A stretch of 64,000 nt of DNA from Eumeta japonica (lineage: Eukaryota; Arthropoda; Insecta; Lepidoptera; Psychidae), in assembly GCA_005406025.1 (NCBI GenBank), contig BGZK01001451.1:62001-126000 (forward strand), read 5' to 3'. A program made the translations under genes and the position numbers. Below are positions 11,406 to 22,519 of this stretch, piece by piece (position 1 is the first letter of the stretch; the number at the start of each line of letters is the position of its first letter). A model generated the notes under the pieces. The model saw only the letters and a list, made by a program, of their open reading frames with translations. It had not been told where the DNA came from and searched no databases.

Positions 11406-11500
11406 ATATTGACACCTTGGATTGTGCTATTTGTCTACAAAAATGTCACCACCCTACACAACTACCATGTGGACATATATTCTGTTTTCTATGTGTCAAA
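11406..11500 (+). CDS. RNF146: RNF146 RING exon
   Basis: It starts after 'tttcag' with two bases of a split codon and ends '..CVK' at GTAAGT. It holds six of the eight zinc ligands of the RING finger. The following intron is 2.1 kb and carries the hairpin at 11990-12053. Confidence 0.92.
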
Positions 11501-14500
11501 GTAAGTATTATCAACTTGAGATCAAAGGAAATGTATTTTTAAAAGTTACATAAACATAACTTTTAACACCCATATTTTAGTATGTTCCTGAAAATAATAT
11601 GAGGAACTCCAGCACAAATCAAATTATGTACATATTCGGTCATAATTGAGTTAGGTGCTGTTTCATGTACTTAACAGTATATATATTTCTGTGTTAAGTA
11701 TGTTGTGGCTATCTTGATTGAGTTCAATACAATGGGAAAAATATATAAATGTTTGGCATAATATAAAAGAGTGTTGTATTTTCAACAAGTTTTGTTTCAA
11801 ATCAAATGGTGTGCTTATCTTTGGTAATTTTTTTGTTTGTTTGTTTGACACTGACCTACAATATTAAGTTTGTTTAGAATGTTTTATAATATACTGTTGT
11901 TTCTTTTAGTTGTAAACATTTACTATGGAACAGGTTCAATACTTAGTTGATCACACATGACCTGTGAACATACTGATATCAAAAATTACAAGTAACTCGT
12001 CAGCACCCAAATTCCTATATATATATGGGAATTTGGGTGCTGATGAATTACTTATGTATATGTATCTCCCTTGACTAGTCATCTCGAACCATCTCTGAAT
12101 GTAAAGAAAAACACTAAAAAAAGTCATAAACAAGCCATGTATGACATAAATAAACAAAATTTATTGCAGGCTGAAACTTTTTAATCAATCAAAATGTGTT
12201 TATGTAAACAATGCATAGGCGAGAGAGTAAGTTATTTGCGTTTTAAATATCAGAAATAAGGTAGTATTCTCGAATATTTTTTTAAAGAAATTATTCTGTA
12301 CTTTTATTTATTTAATTTATGGGCATATTTCGTAATTTCCTTTGTTGTGTTTTCTGTGTTACTAAAAAAAGTTTTTCTTGAATATTTGTATGAGATGGAC
12401 ACTGTTTTGCACCGATCTTCGCATATGTGAAAAGGACTTAATAATATGTATTAATTTTATTGATGAAGTAATTGAAATAATGTTGATTTTTAATAGGTAT
12501 TTAAATAATAGATACTATATTTGGAACTTATTTAGAGAGTTCATTAGTGATAATATTCATACGTCAGTCGACTACACGAGATTGCTTTAGGGGACTCTGT
12601 GTATACATGTTCCATAAGGTCCCTGTAGATATGCAAGATTTACCCATATATAAATCTAAAGTTCACTAACCCTTAGAGCACACACCCAGAAAACGAACAT
12701 CTCCCTTCAGTTACGCAACTACCCTGAAAAACTAAAACTCTTACATAGTAACGAACGTCAATCATCTTCTAAAAGCTTTTTTGTACACATATGTAAATTC
12801 ATAATAATTTTTGCATCAAAACAAAAGCTAATAGTTTAATCTAACATTAAAAATTATTAAAATGAAATGATATATAAAATCAATAACTAACATAGAACAA
12901 TGGCCGCCATCGTACAACAAAAAGTAAAGTATGAAAGTTTGAACTTGTTTTATACATAATTCTTTTTGAGAAACACTATAAACTATACATTATATAATGC
13001 TGCAAACATTTATACATATTTTGGTATGTATATCAGAAAGAAATACTTACCGTTTCCATGGTTTATAATAAAAAACGAAACACGGTATAGGATAGTAAAA
13101 GTAATATGTCACAGATAAACATTTGATGCTACTATGCTGTATTTAAAAAGTCTTGACTGTATTTGGGACAAATAGGCCCCTTGAGCACTTGATGGATTGA
13201 TACGTGGCATTGGGTCTATGAGGCCCTTGCGTGTTAGAGCTTTTAATGAACAAATATTTCCTAAAAAGGGTTTTATAAAATTTGTGGATATTTAGATGAC
13301 AAATATTCATAGCTAACTAGTTCGTTTGTTTCATTCTCATATAATTTTAGTTCGGCTATGGCTGTACATGATAAAAATAAAAAAGAGCTAGCCTCAAAAT
13401 TCTTGCTCATTTTTATTCGGGGAAAACTGCCTTGTAAACAGGTGGTAAATCAAAATAAGAAAATGGATGATATATGTAATTCAACTGTTATTTAATAACA
13501 TAGAAATAAAGTTGATTTGAACTTGAGTCGTAAGGGAAATACTAACATATATTTTATTATAGTAATAACATTATGGTGATATCTTTAAAATGTTGAAAAT
13601 TTTTCAGGGAATTGCTATTCAAAATAAAAAATGTGCAATGTGTAGAACTGTGATACCAGCTGATTTTTTAGATAAACCAGTATTATTGGAGAATTTATCA
13701 AATATTGGCATCCCAGAGGAGGATACTTCTGAAAGTTATCAATGGTACTATGAAGGGCGTAATGGTATGTTAGATTTTTTTGGTATTATAGTACTGATTG
13801 CACAAACCATAAATCTTACATAAATTCATAATGATTTTCAATATATATTTCAAATAGTCATTGGAATAACTTATTCAAGGTTGGTGGAAATATGATGAGC
13901 GCAGTAATAGTGAACTGGAAACAGCGTGGAGTTCTTCTGCCACGGATTGTGTCTTATTGCTGGCTGGTGCTCTCTACCGCATCGATTTTCAAACAATGAT
14001 TCAGACACGTCGCAACGACCATACACGACGTCGGCGCGTTCGACGGGATACGCCTACTTTACCAGCTAAAGGTTGTTTTTTAAAAATTTATCTTATACTA
14101 TTAAACAACCAATTCTCACATACATATGTACCATGGTGATCTGGCCAATAGCCCCAATGTTTGCAATGAGAATTTTTATCTTCATAATTTTTTTTTAAGT
14201 TTATCTGTTCTGATGTCTCCCTTGTATAAACGAGATAATAAGAAACTTTAGTCTATCGAGGACTATTCGTGAAATTTTGATAGCAATAATCACTACATTA
14301 TTGCTATGTTATTGCTTCTCAACAACAAATGACCTACAGGTATCACGACTTGTATAAAGCTCTCAAGTGAATTAGTACAATGTAGTGAAGTTGGTCGACG
14401 CCACTCTAGGGCCCTTTAGCCCTTATTATTAGGGGCTAAAGGGCCCATAGTCCCTCTATGTATAGAAGTGATCGTCGGTATATAGCTGGATGCCGCAGCA

Positions 14501-16001
14501 ATAAGCTTAGTAACTCTGCATATCAAAGGGCAGCATAGGAGATACAAATTAAGATTGAGAGCAATTTATAATCTCAGGCTCGCTCCATTGTAGGGAAACA
14601 AGATTTAGAGGACTGTTACCACCCAGGAAACATAGAAATAGTAGAGTTATAATATACCTATTTAGATAACAGGTACTCCGGTTTCTTTTTATGATTGCGT
14701 ATGTCATTGAGATAACATAAGTTTCATATTTCAGGTATCGCCGGTATTAAAATCATAGATAATGAAGAAAACCATCAAACAAAACGCTCCCCCCTTGAAG
14801 ATATAAATCCAGAACAATCTGCAGAGAGTGAGATTCATACCACAATTGATACTGAAGTGATCTTAGTTGATGAGTCTAATCATGATGATGAATTTGTTAA
14901 TATAATGAGGTAAAATTTCAATATTAAGACGTACCTCACCATTAATTTTGAAGATTATACACTTAATTGAGAGCTCTTCAAAATACTTTACATGACTTTC
15001 AACTCGTTCTTCATTTGTGAAAACCAATTGCTAAATACTTCCTCCCACATTTCTGTTGGCTCTACTTCACAACCCAAAGCCCATGCTGCAATCAATTCAC
15101 TATTGTGAGAAATGACTTCTTTTAAATGTATCCTTAATAATAAGGAACACCTCAAAATAATCAAGGTACAAGATCATGCCTATATGGTGGATTTTCAATT
15201 AAGTCTATACTGGTTTTATTGAAATAATAAGTTAATTTAACTAAATGTAAATTGAGCTATATTAAATAAAATAAACATCATTATGTACAAGATATGTTGT
15301 GATAATGGAAGAACTAAGTATGATCTCCTAGTTTTCTTTTTTGTCAATCGCAATGATCAACATTTCCTCGTGTTCATAGACTCAAATCATGTTCTGGGAT
15401 ACATCTCAGTTGTACAATTTTACAAAATTGTTCTCGTTATATTAAGGCCATATCTCTTTGCCTGACCTTATAATCGTCACATATTTAGGTATTCCATCAT
15501 CAAATATTTGAAGAATTTTTTACATCTAATCGCACAATGTTATGGAGTCTCTAGGATGGGCACAGAAAGGACACTACAATCCACCAGCAAATCGTGACGT
15601 TTTGTACGATGCAATATAATATAGATGTTGAGTTCTAAAAATTTGTACATTTGGAGACCATACATACAATTTAACCAAGTCTTTGACAAGTTCTGAAAAT
15701 TATTTTAAAGAATGTATTGCAAAGTTTCAGTTTTTGACATTTACTAAATACTATAATTAAAAACATTCTAAAACAAAAAATAAAAAAATTTATTACATCT
15801 CACTTTCTCATGAATGATATAGGAAATCTTTTATTAGTTAATGTAATTGTAATTAATATATGTACTAATAATTACTAAATGTATTAATAATTCCTAGATG
15901 TGCTAATCATTACTCACTTTGGTTCTAGGAGAATGGAAATTCAAGAAACGAATGGCGATACAACTGGGCAACACACTGCAGATAATACTCACGATACATG
16001 A
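11406..16001 (+). CDS. RNF146: RNF146 (Iduna), RING-WWE E3 ubiquitin ligase; 5 exons seen, 5' end missing
   Basis: Exons are 11406-11500, 13608-13764, 13880-14071, 14735-14909 and 15929-16001 (TGA 15999-16001). Phases agree throughout and give 229 residues after a split codon. The RING is C3HC4: 'CAICLQKC', '[10 protein letters not shown]', then 'KKCAMCR' across the first intron. The WWE domain follows with 'YQWYYEGRN' joined to 'GWWKYDE', and '[14 protein letters not shown]' matches the basic end of WWE in vertebrate RNF146. In this family WWE binds iso-ADP-ribose and activates the RING, so PARylated proteins such as axin are ubiquitylated. The C-terminal tail is acidic, low in complexity and shorter than in human (359 aa). 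The start codon lies upstream of 11406 in an exon I could not fix. Confidence 0.92.
11990..12053. repeat. Hairpin, 26-bp arms with 2 mismatches, AT loop
   Basis: Left arm 11990-12015 pairs with 12028-12053 around a 'tatatatatatg' loop. The arms centre on 'cagcacccaaattcc'. It lies inside the RNF146 intron after the RING exon. It may be a miniature fold-back element. Confidence 0.85.
13608..13764 (+). CDS. RNF146: RNF146 exon: end of RING and start of WWE
   Basis: The exon runs from 'ttttcag' to the GTATGT donor. It begins '[13 protein letters not shown]', which supplies the last two RING cysteines, then the RING-WWE linker and '..[10 protein letters not shown]'. It ends in phase 1. Confidence 0.92.
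13880..14071 (+). CDS. RNF146: RNF146 exon: WWE core
   Basis: It follows a short 115-bp intron. It encodes '[17 protein letters not shown]', a hydrophobic '[12 protein letters not shown]' strand and the arginine cluster that closes WWE. It ends in phase 1 at GTTGTT. Confidence 0.92.
14409..14446. repeat. Hairpin, perfect 14-bp GC-rich arms, 10-bp loop
   Basis: Left arm 14409-14422 (gggccctttagccc) and right arm 14433-14446 are exact reverse complements. It lies in the 663-bp RNF146 intron 14072-14734, where it would form a stable stem in RNA. Confidence 0.85.
14735..14909 (+). CDS. RNF146: RNF146 exon: acidic C-terminal tail
   Basis: It begins 'GIAGIKII', matching 'GVAGLRL' after WWE in vertebrates, then a Glu/Asp/Ser-rich tail ending '..[14 protein letters not shown]'. 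It ends in phase 2 at GTAAAA. Confidence 0.88.
15929..16001 (+). CDS. RNF146: RNF146 terminal coding exon
   Basis: It starts after 'ggttctag' and completes the split Arg codon. It encodes 24 residues to TGA at 15999-16001. A short, low-complexity tail makes this the least certain exon, but the phase fits. Confidence 0.8.
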
Positions 16002-16482
16002 CTGACGTAGATATTGTTACATAGGATACAATAATAATTAGTTATTATTTTATATACCTTCCATCATTAATTACAGCAATTAAGAAGTATCAATTTCGAC
16101 AGTTCAACTTCAATCGGTTCTGTGTCCCACATAAGCTTACTCGAAGAACAACAGTCTATTAAATTTTTAAAAGTTTTTAATCTGGCTAGCAAGAGAAATT
16201 AAAATGAAACGCAGAGAAGGTAGAGAAATTGGAAGTGCAAATGGGTGCAGAGACAAGTAGCTGAAATTGGTAGATAGAGTTACAACTGACAATAGGAATA
16301 GAGGTTCAATCTGTGTTCATTGAGGTAATGTCATGTGTGAACATAATTGACTTAGAAAGGGTGAATCGTGCCACATAAAAGCATTAAAAAAAATGTATTT
16401 ACAGACAGGTTTAATATGAGCGACAATTGAATTAAAAATGTGTGACCATTTAATTTGGAACAAAAATTATGTTGACATTATG
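16002..16482 (+). other. Probable RNF146 3' untranslated region
   Basis: This non-coding stretch follows the RNF146 stop. No AATAAA appears before the hAT insertion begins at 16491. Candidate signals further on are near 19443 and 19763, beyond the hAT, so the element may sit inside the 3' UTR. Confidence 0.35.
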
Positions 16483-16490
16483 TATATAAT
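16483..16490. repeat. Left target-site duplication of the hAT
   Basis: 'tatataat', identical to 19002-19009 on the other side. Eight base pairs is the standard hAT duplication length. Confidence 0.85.
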
Positions 16491-19001
16491 TAGAGATGGG
16501 CCGAGTACTCGTTTGATACTCGGTACTCTCTGCGTACTCGGCGGGTTTTTTGATACTCGTACTCCGCCGAATAACTCGGTTATTTGATAACGAGTAACGA
16601 GTATACTTTGTTTAAGAAAAGCAATATATTTAGGTAGATATAATTAAAACAATTGTTAGTCAAAAAGTATTTATTAGTAATTTAGGAAATCTTTCAAAAT
16701 CTGAATTAATAAAATCAAAATTATGTTAATGATTTAGGAGTAATGAGACAAAATTACGAGAACAGTAATGTGACAATGTGACAAAAAAAGTAATGTGACA
16801 GTAATGAGACAAAATTATGAGAACAGTAATAAAAATAATTAATATTGAAAATTTAAGTATTTAACAAAGGTAAGTTATGATGCGGGAACACAAGGCTCTC
16901 TGCACGTTCTGGTAACAGCCTATTCCTCTTTTCTTCGTAGACATTACCGGCCTCCGAAAATAATCGCTCGCTATACACAGTGCTTGCAGGTGCACATAGA
17001 AATACTCTTGCTAAACGCGCCAGCTCTGGATATCTTGGTTGGTGCCCTGTCCACCACTCGAAAGGACTCTTGTTTTTTGTCAATAAATTTTCTTTTAAAT
17101 AGCTATCTAATTCTAAAGCAATGGGGCTTTTAGGATCATCGCGATCCAGTGGCTGGGTGGAAGCTAATTCTTCGAAGCAATTCCAGAAAGATGCATGAGG
17201 ATCTTGTGACTGTGGTAATAGTTCAGATTCGTTTCTTCACTACTGCTAGCACTCTCTGTAATATCACTTCTTTTTACTGATTCTAAAAATAGCGTATTCC
17301 TTATCAGTTCATAGTTTTCTGGATGAAAAATCGCATCCTGAATCTGGGATCTAACAAAGTTGCCAAACTATAATATTTGTCTTTTCTAATCCTTGAAAGC
17401 GGCTCTGAATTTCACCTTCAAGCTTTTGTTTCATATCTGCTATATTTGGGCAGGTTTGGGAGACTTCAGGTTTTGATAAATATTTTAATAGGGCATTGGT
17501 ATGGGGTATTACCAGAAATTGATGCTAATGTGGAGCTTGTAATTTTGTAACTTCTTCAAATGGTTTCAGTAATGTGATGCACTCTCGTAGGATCTCCCAT
17601 TGACGTTCAGTTAATTGTTGTAGATTGGCTGTACTTGGGTTGTCCGTGATGTAGAGATATTGCCCTTTTGCTCTATCAATCTGTTTATCATGTAAAAGTA
17701 CTGTTCCATCTTGTGGTAACATCTTGCACGAGTTTGTGCTCTGGCAGTTTTAGTTCTTTTGTATCTGGGTTAGTTTTCTTGTGCCGCAGAATGGTTAAAG
17801 TGGCCTACAATTTTCTAGCAGAGGCAATAACGTCGATAACATTTGGTTCCTTCAACGAAGCTTTTACAGCTAATTGCAGCGTATGTATATAGCATCCTTT
17901 GCCAACATATTGACTATCATTTATGGCTTTCACCACATTGGGTCCATTGTCTCTCAAAACAAGATGAATGCGAGTATCAATATCCCAGTTCACGGATAAA
18001 TCTGAAAGCACTGATCGAATATTGTCCGCCGTGTGGGGTCCTCTAAAATGTGACATCTGCAGCACTCTGTGCTGAAGCCCAAACTCCTCGTCTAGCCAGT
18101 GAGCGGTGTAGCTTAAGAATCCGAGTAAATTATTCGTGCAGGTCCAAAAATCAGTAGTTATTGATATAGCTTTAGCTTTTGTAATTTCCGCTCTTACTGC
18201 GTTTTTTACTTTGGTGTAAACTTCTGGTATGACAACCTCGCTCATGTATTTTCTGCTAGGAATTTGGTATTTGGGTTTTAAGATATTCATTAATCTTTGG
18301 AACCCATTATTTTCCAACATAGATATCGGTTGGTTATCTAACGCGATCATCTCCGCTACAACTTTGTGAATTTCTTTAGCGCGCGAGTTAGTCGTATCCC
18401 ATTTTGTAGTACTAGTAAAAGACTCGAAAAGGGTTTGCTGTATTTTCATTGCATTCGATTGCGACGACGAAGTTGATGCTACTGGCTCACGATTTTGAGA
18501 TAACTCCCGCAAAGTTTCTTTTTCCAAATTTTTAAACTCTTTCTGTGTGTTTTATTTTAATGTGGTTTAACATTGCCGTCGTAGAAGCCTTTCGTCCAAC
18601 ACCACTACGTGAAATTAGAGAATTACATAAAGTACATTTCACTTTTGCTTTATCTTCTACAATCTCGTCGTAAAACGCCTAAATTCGGGATCTTTTACGT
18701 GAAGTCATTATGTCAACAATCACTGATCAGGTACTACACACAGTCAATCGTTAATTAACAAACTTTTTCAATCATTTATCTATTATGACGCGCAACGTGA
18801 CGTGTTTGTTTGCAAACAATCAAGTGACTCAACGCGAGCCGACGTCTTGATCGGCGCAAACCTGTTTGTACTTGTTTACGCGCGCGAAATGCAAATTTGA
18901 TTGAACCGAGTTACTCGGCCGAGTACTCGGTTGAAAAAAAATTGAGCCGAGTAAAACTCGGTACTCGTTACTCGGCAAAAGTGTTACTCGGCGCATTTCT
19001 A
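16491..19001 (-). mobile_element. hAT element, ZBED type, 2511 bp, with ends and 8-bp duplication
   Basis: The left end is 'tagagatgggccgagtactc' and the right end, reverse-complemented, 'tagaaatgcgccgagtaaca'. The 8-bp duplication 'tatataat' flanks both. Sub-terminal DNA on both sides is packed with 'cgagtactcg' / 'gtactcggc' motifs, which fit transposase-binding repeats. The transposase reads on the minus strand and is broken. The length and intact ends suggest insertion well after the other relics. It sits 490 bp downstream of the RNF146 stop codon. Confidence 0.9.
16853..18708 (-). pseudogene. Broken ZBED-type hAT transposase
   Basis: The start codon would be the ATG at 18708. A BED zinc finger follows ('VKCTLCNSLISRSG' to 'HIKIKH'), already carrying an in-frame stop and a frame slip. 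The longest frame, 17805-18527, holds the RNase-H-like core: 'AISITTDFWTCTNNLLGFLS' with the first catalytic Asp, then 'HLVLRDNGPNVVKAI' with the second. 17525-17722 ('ERQWEILRECITLLKPFEEV') continues it. 16853-17083 is the C-terminal dimerisation region, 'PASTVYSERLFSEAGNVYEE'. All landmarks are in order, but several disruptions mean it cannot make a working protein. Confidence 0.9.
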
Positions 19002-19009
19002 TATATAAT
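19002..19009. repeat. Right target-site duplication of the hAT
   Basis: 'tatataat', identical to 16483-16490. Confidence 0.85.
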
Positions 19010-20025
19010 ACTACCCATGAAATGTAAGTTTCGTTTTTTTATGTTTTTGATACGTTTTTTAGGTACATATTTATTTTACCATGCACGATAGCATCTTTTT
19101 TTTAATTTTTATTATATATTATTTATTATTTTATATTATATATTTTTTTTAAATTGATAAGTGATAAGTCTAAAGCAAAATCTTGTAACAACTATTAGCC
19201 AAAGTAATTTGGTGTTATAATTCATATTTCTTTTATGGGTAAGCTTTTTTGTGAGGGAGGTCTAATATTTAAATATCAATAGTGGTCGCTATTAGTAAAT
19301 TTATTCTTTTCTCTGGTGTATCCTTTTATGTATAATTTTTGTGATGCAATAACTTTGAATTATGCATGGTTTTGTTACAATATCAATTCTTTTAAGGATT
19401 CTAATATATTTCTCGAATTTAATTTGTCATGAAATTTGTATCTTAATAAAATCAATGAATACTAGATTTTTTTAGTAACATTGATTTTAACAAAAAGTAT
19501 GTACTAATATTTTGATTAAGATGGTAAAGTTATAGTTTTATTTGAATTTATAGAATTCCTGCATAATCATGCATTAAAGATATGAAATATTTAAGACATT
19601 AAAATTAACTGTGTATGACGATAAAAAAAAAATGTTGTTCTGAAACTTGTGTATTGTGTTACGAAAATGAATATCATGTCATTATAAAAATGTATACAAA
19701 ACTCATAGTATGTTGTTGAAGTTTTCTTGTACCTGTAAACACATTACATGGATGTGTAATTAGAATAAAGTTTGCAAAGCACGAGTCTTATTATTTTCGC
19801 TATTAATAGATTGATTTTAGTTTCGAATTATGTTTTGTACGTGTGTGGTGTTCATTAACAGACTCATCCTTTATACCGTATGGAATTGATCATGCATCTT
19901 TATGCAAATATTCATAAAAGTGCTACATTTACCATATTGATGTTTTTGAAACTAAGATTGTGTGTGATTAATAGTAAAGTGTTTAATAATAATTCCCTTT
20001 ACTGCTATCTTATATGCAAACATGA
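19010..20025. other. AT-rich gap; possible distal RNF146 3' UTR
   Basis: No coding segment. 'aataaa' occurs near 19443 and 19763 on the plus strand, and either could end a long RNF146 transcript. Otherwise it is simple AT-rich DNA. Confidence 0.35.
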
Positions 20026-20029
20026 TTTA

Positions 20030-20186
20030 TTGTCGGGGAGTTTGCAGAAGTGACATTGCTGCGGCTATAAGACTTTAAAGTTAAATTTACCCGGGCCGTC
20101 GACAACCCGCGAGTCCGCAAGTATTTATTGCTTCGTGTGTATTGTTTACGCGATGATTTGCCTTAGTGTGCCTTGTTTGTTTGGAG
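20030..20186 (+). promoter_or_regulatory. Orphan CpG-rich segment, first-exon-like
   Basis: Composition rises sharply here ('acccgggccgtcgacaaccc', 'gtccgc', 'ttacgcg') and the segment ends at a strong donor, 'GGAG|GTGAGT', at about 20186. CpG-rich DNA continues to 20420 and includes an E-box 'cacgtg' near 20340. This looks like an untranslated first exon with the start of its intron on the plus strand, but I cannot link it to a downstream coding exon. GABARAP 7 kb away is possible, but its upstream DNA shows no good acceptor. Confidence 0.3.
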
Positions 20187-20189
20187 GTG

Positions 20190-20790
20190 AGTGGAACGCA
20201 CGTGAAAAATCAGAGACTAATGTAATAATACCTTTGGAAACTTACGTCACTGATAATATCAATTGTCATTATTAAGTCACTAGATAAATTCTTAAAAATA
20301 CGTAACATAGCCCAATCACGGGGTAGAATTCGAGTTCATCACGTGCCTGGTCATGTTGCACGGTGCGTGGTCTCCCGGCCTGGCGTTCGCACTAGTGATC
20401 TGGCCGAGAATTTAGTAGGGTTGTGTCTATATTATTTATAAATATGTTTTCAAAGATATGTTTTTGTTGTAGTTACTTTGGCAAAGTTGTTCTAAAAAAG
20501 GAGGAGATTATTAATGTTTGCGAAAATATGCATGATTGATTCCAGCCTGTATGTATAAATATTTTCCATCTCATTCCCATATAAACTTACCTTTTTTTTA
20601 ATATGTTCTGATATACACAACATCATCAGATTCCAAACTAAGCAACGAGGCTTATACTGTAAGTACCAGATAATTGATATAATACCCATATACTTTTTTT
20701 CGTAAATATATGTACAAATAATACATCGGAACATCACGACTCAAGACAAACATTAATTTTAATGAAACAAGTGTTTGAAGATCAATCAAA
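20190..20790. other. Gap, no gene seen
   Basis: The first 230 bp remain CpG-rich and the rest is AT-rich. A minus-strand frame at 20492-20737 is not recognisable. Confidence 0.4.
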
Positions 20791-20794
20791 TAAA

Positions 20795-21010
20795 TGTCTT
20801 GTGCGGGATCGAGTTCACGTCTCGAGCACAGCGAGTAGGGTTACTACCAACTCTGCCAGGCAGGCAGTCATCTCACAGAGAATTTTAGCTTCCCAGTAGG
20901 CGAGATAATAGCTAGAGGAACACTAAAACTATATAAGGACGCCGGCACTGCCAACTATACAATCTACAACAAAAGAACCACATCACAAGATCACATTGTT
21001 AAAAAGTTAG
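20795..21010 (+). other. Promoter-like segment with TATA box, possibly a solo-LTR piece
   Basis: It contains 'ctatataaggacgccggcac' near 20928, a good TATA context, downstream of a moderately GC-rich stretch that begins 'tgtcttgtgcggg'. The layout recalls an LTR, but I find no matching second LTR, primer-binding site or target duplication. Low confidence. Confidence 0.25.
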
Positions 21011-21054
21011 TCCCTTTGTTATTTATTCCTTCATTATGGGTCTTTTTATATCTC

Positions 21055-22510
21055 TTACTAGCCGGCCCGGCAGACATTGTTTTGCACTTTCTTGTAGGTG
21101 ATTTGCCCGTATAGTTAATGCCCGCAGCTGCGCCAGCATGGACGTAGAATGAACTCTTCTTTTGTGTGGATCGATGTCAATTTAAATCCCTTTTGATTCT
21201 GATCCCATCCCCACACTTGTTTACTAACGTAGTCCTGTTCTCAATGTCGGTCTTGGTCCCGTTCTCGTTTCTCCTGTCTGTTCCACTTTCAATTGCGATT
21301 CCGCTACCAATCAAAGTTCCGATTTAAACTAAGCTGGAACTTAGTATCAAAATAAAATATAGACAATATTACTCGAGGATATAGGAAGCTACATTTCCTA
21401 TGAGTAAATGAATTTTTAGAATCGGTGTAGTAGTTCAGTTCAATAATACAAATACATGGTTGAAGTCGGCGACAAACTTTAGTACGTATAGTACCCAAAA
21501 CATGAAACATCCCGGTCACACTTTAAATTTTGATTCCATCTTTACTTTCATTTTCAACCCAAGTCCAGTTCTCAATTCCGGTCCCGGTCACGCTTTCGAT
21601 TATGATTCTGATCCTTTTCTCGATTTTGATCCCTGTTCAGCTTTCAATTTTAGTTCCGCTACCAGTCCCAATTCCGATGTGGACGAAGCCAGGAGTCAAT
21701 AAATACTAATATCAAAATAAGATGTAAACTATATTACTCGGGGATCGAGTAGCTCTTTCTATGAATTAAAGAATTATTAAAATCGTCTTATAAAAATAAA
21801 TTCACGGATAAAACCTGGGGTACTGATTGCAGATACATATTTACTTAGAATAGTGCTAATATCTATTAATGAATAAATTTTTAGAATCGGTTCATTAGTT
21901 CGGTTTAGTAGTACAAATACACGGATGTAACCAGGAACAAATGCTAGTTTTTTTTTTTTTTAGAAATCTTCCTCGGTATGCGTACTACATATCACTAAAG
22001 TGTTATCGTAATCGGATCAATAGATTAGGTACGCACGGAGGACAAACATACGTACTTTGATTTATTTATATAGGTAGTTGTCGCCCATGGCTCCTCCATT
22101 GTGAACATAGAATGATTTCCTACATATTTTGTATTGATTTATGATACTGTAATCCATACATCCATCATAAATCCGATCCCCTTCCTCGCACTTAATTTCT
22201 TCTCGATTTAGCCCCGATGCCAGTTTTGCTTCCGATCTCTAGATCGGTTCCACTTTGTTTAAATTCCATTAAATTATACCATTTTAAAAGGTTTTTACGA
22301 CGCAGGAACCCTAAAAAAATATAATGAATAAAAGTACCCCAAATGTAGCCCAGTAAACTCTTCTATCTTCCCTATAAAGTCCCGTTCAGCCGTTCCGACG
22401 ATACCCCGAATACAAACAGACAGACTGACAGATACAACGGGTCGTCCCAATCCAATTTCGATTCCGATGTTGCTCCCGATTTCGATTCCGGTTTCACTTT
22501 TGATTCTCAA
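21055..22510 (+). repeat. Cluster of decayed repeat copies with period-6 pyrimidine blocks
   Basis: At least three partial copies share modules. One is an 'actagccggcccggcagaca' start with 'cagcatggacgtagaatgaa'. Others are period-6 'ttccgatcccg' blocks (21180-21300, 21530-21680, 22170-22250, 22440-22510) and a tail 'atattactcg(a/g)ggat..tag' plus 'tttttagaatcgg' plus 'tacaaatacac(g)gat' (21350-21470, 21715-21830, 21850-21945). The tail resembles a repeat widespread in Lepidoptera. Frames at 21460-21702 and 22295-22516 come from the repeat. Confidence 0.6.
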
Positions 22511-22519
22511 TTCCAAAAA

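Noticed and set aside
12378..12680. Plus-strand frame and '[15 protein letters not shown]' string suggesting a LINE reverse-transcriptase end
   Set aside because: The similarity is too short and the frame shifts; not supportable without a search.
17668..18046. Plus-strand frames over the hAT transposase
   Set aside because: Shadows of the minus-strand transposase.
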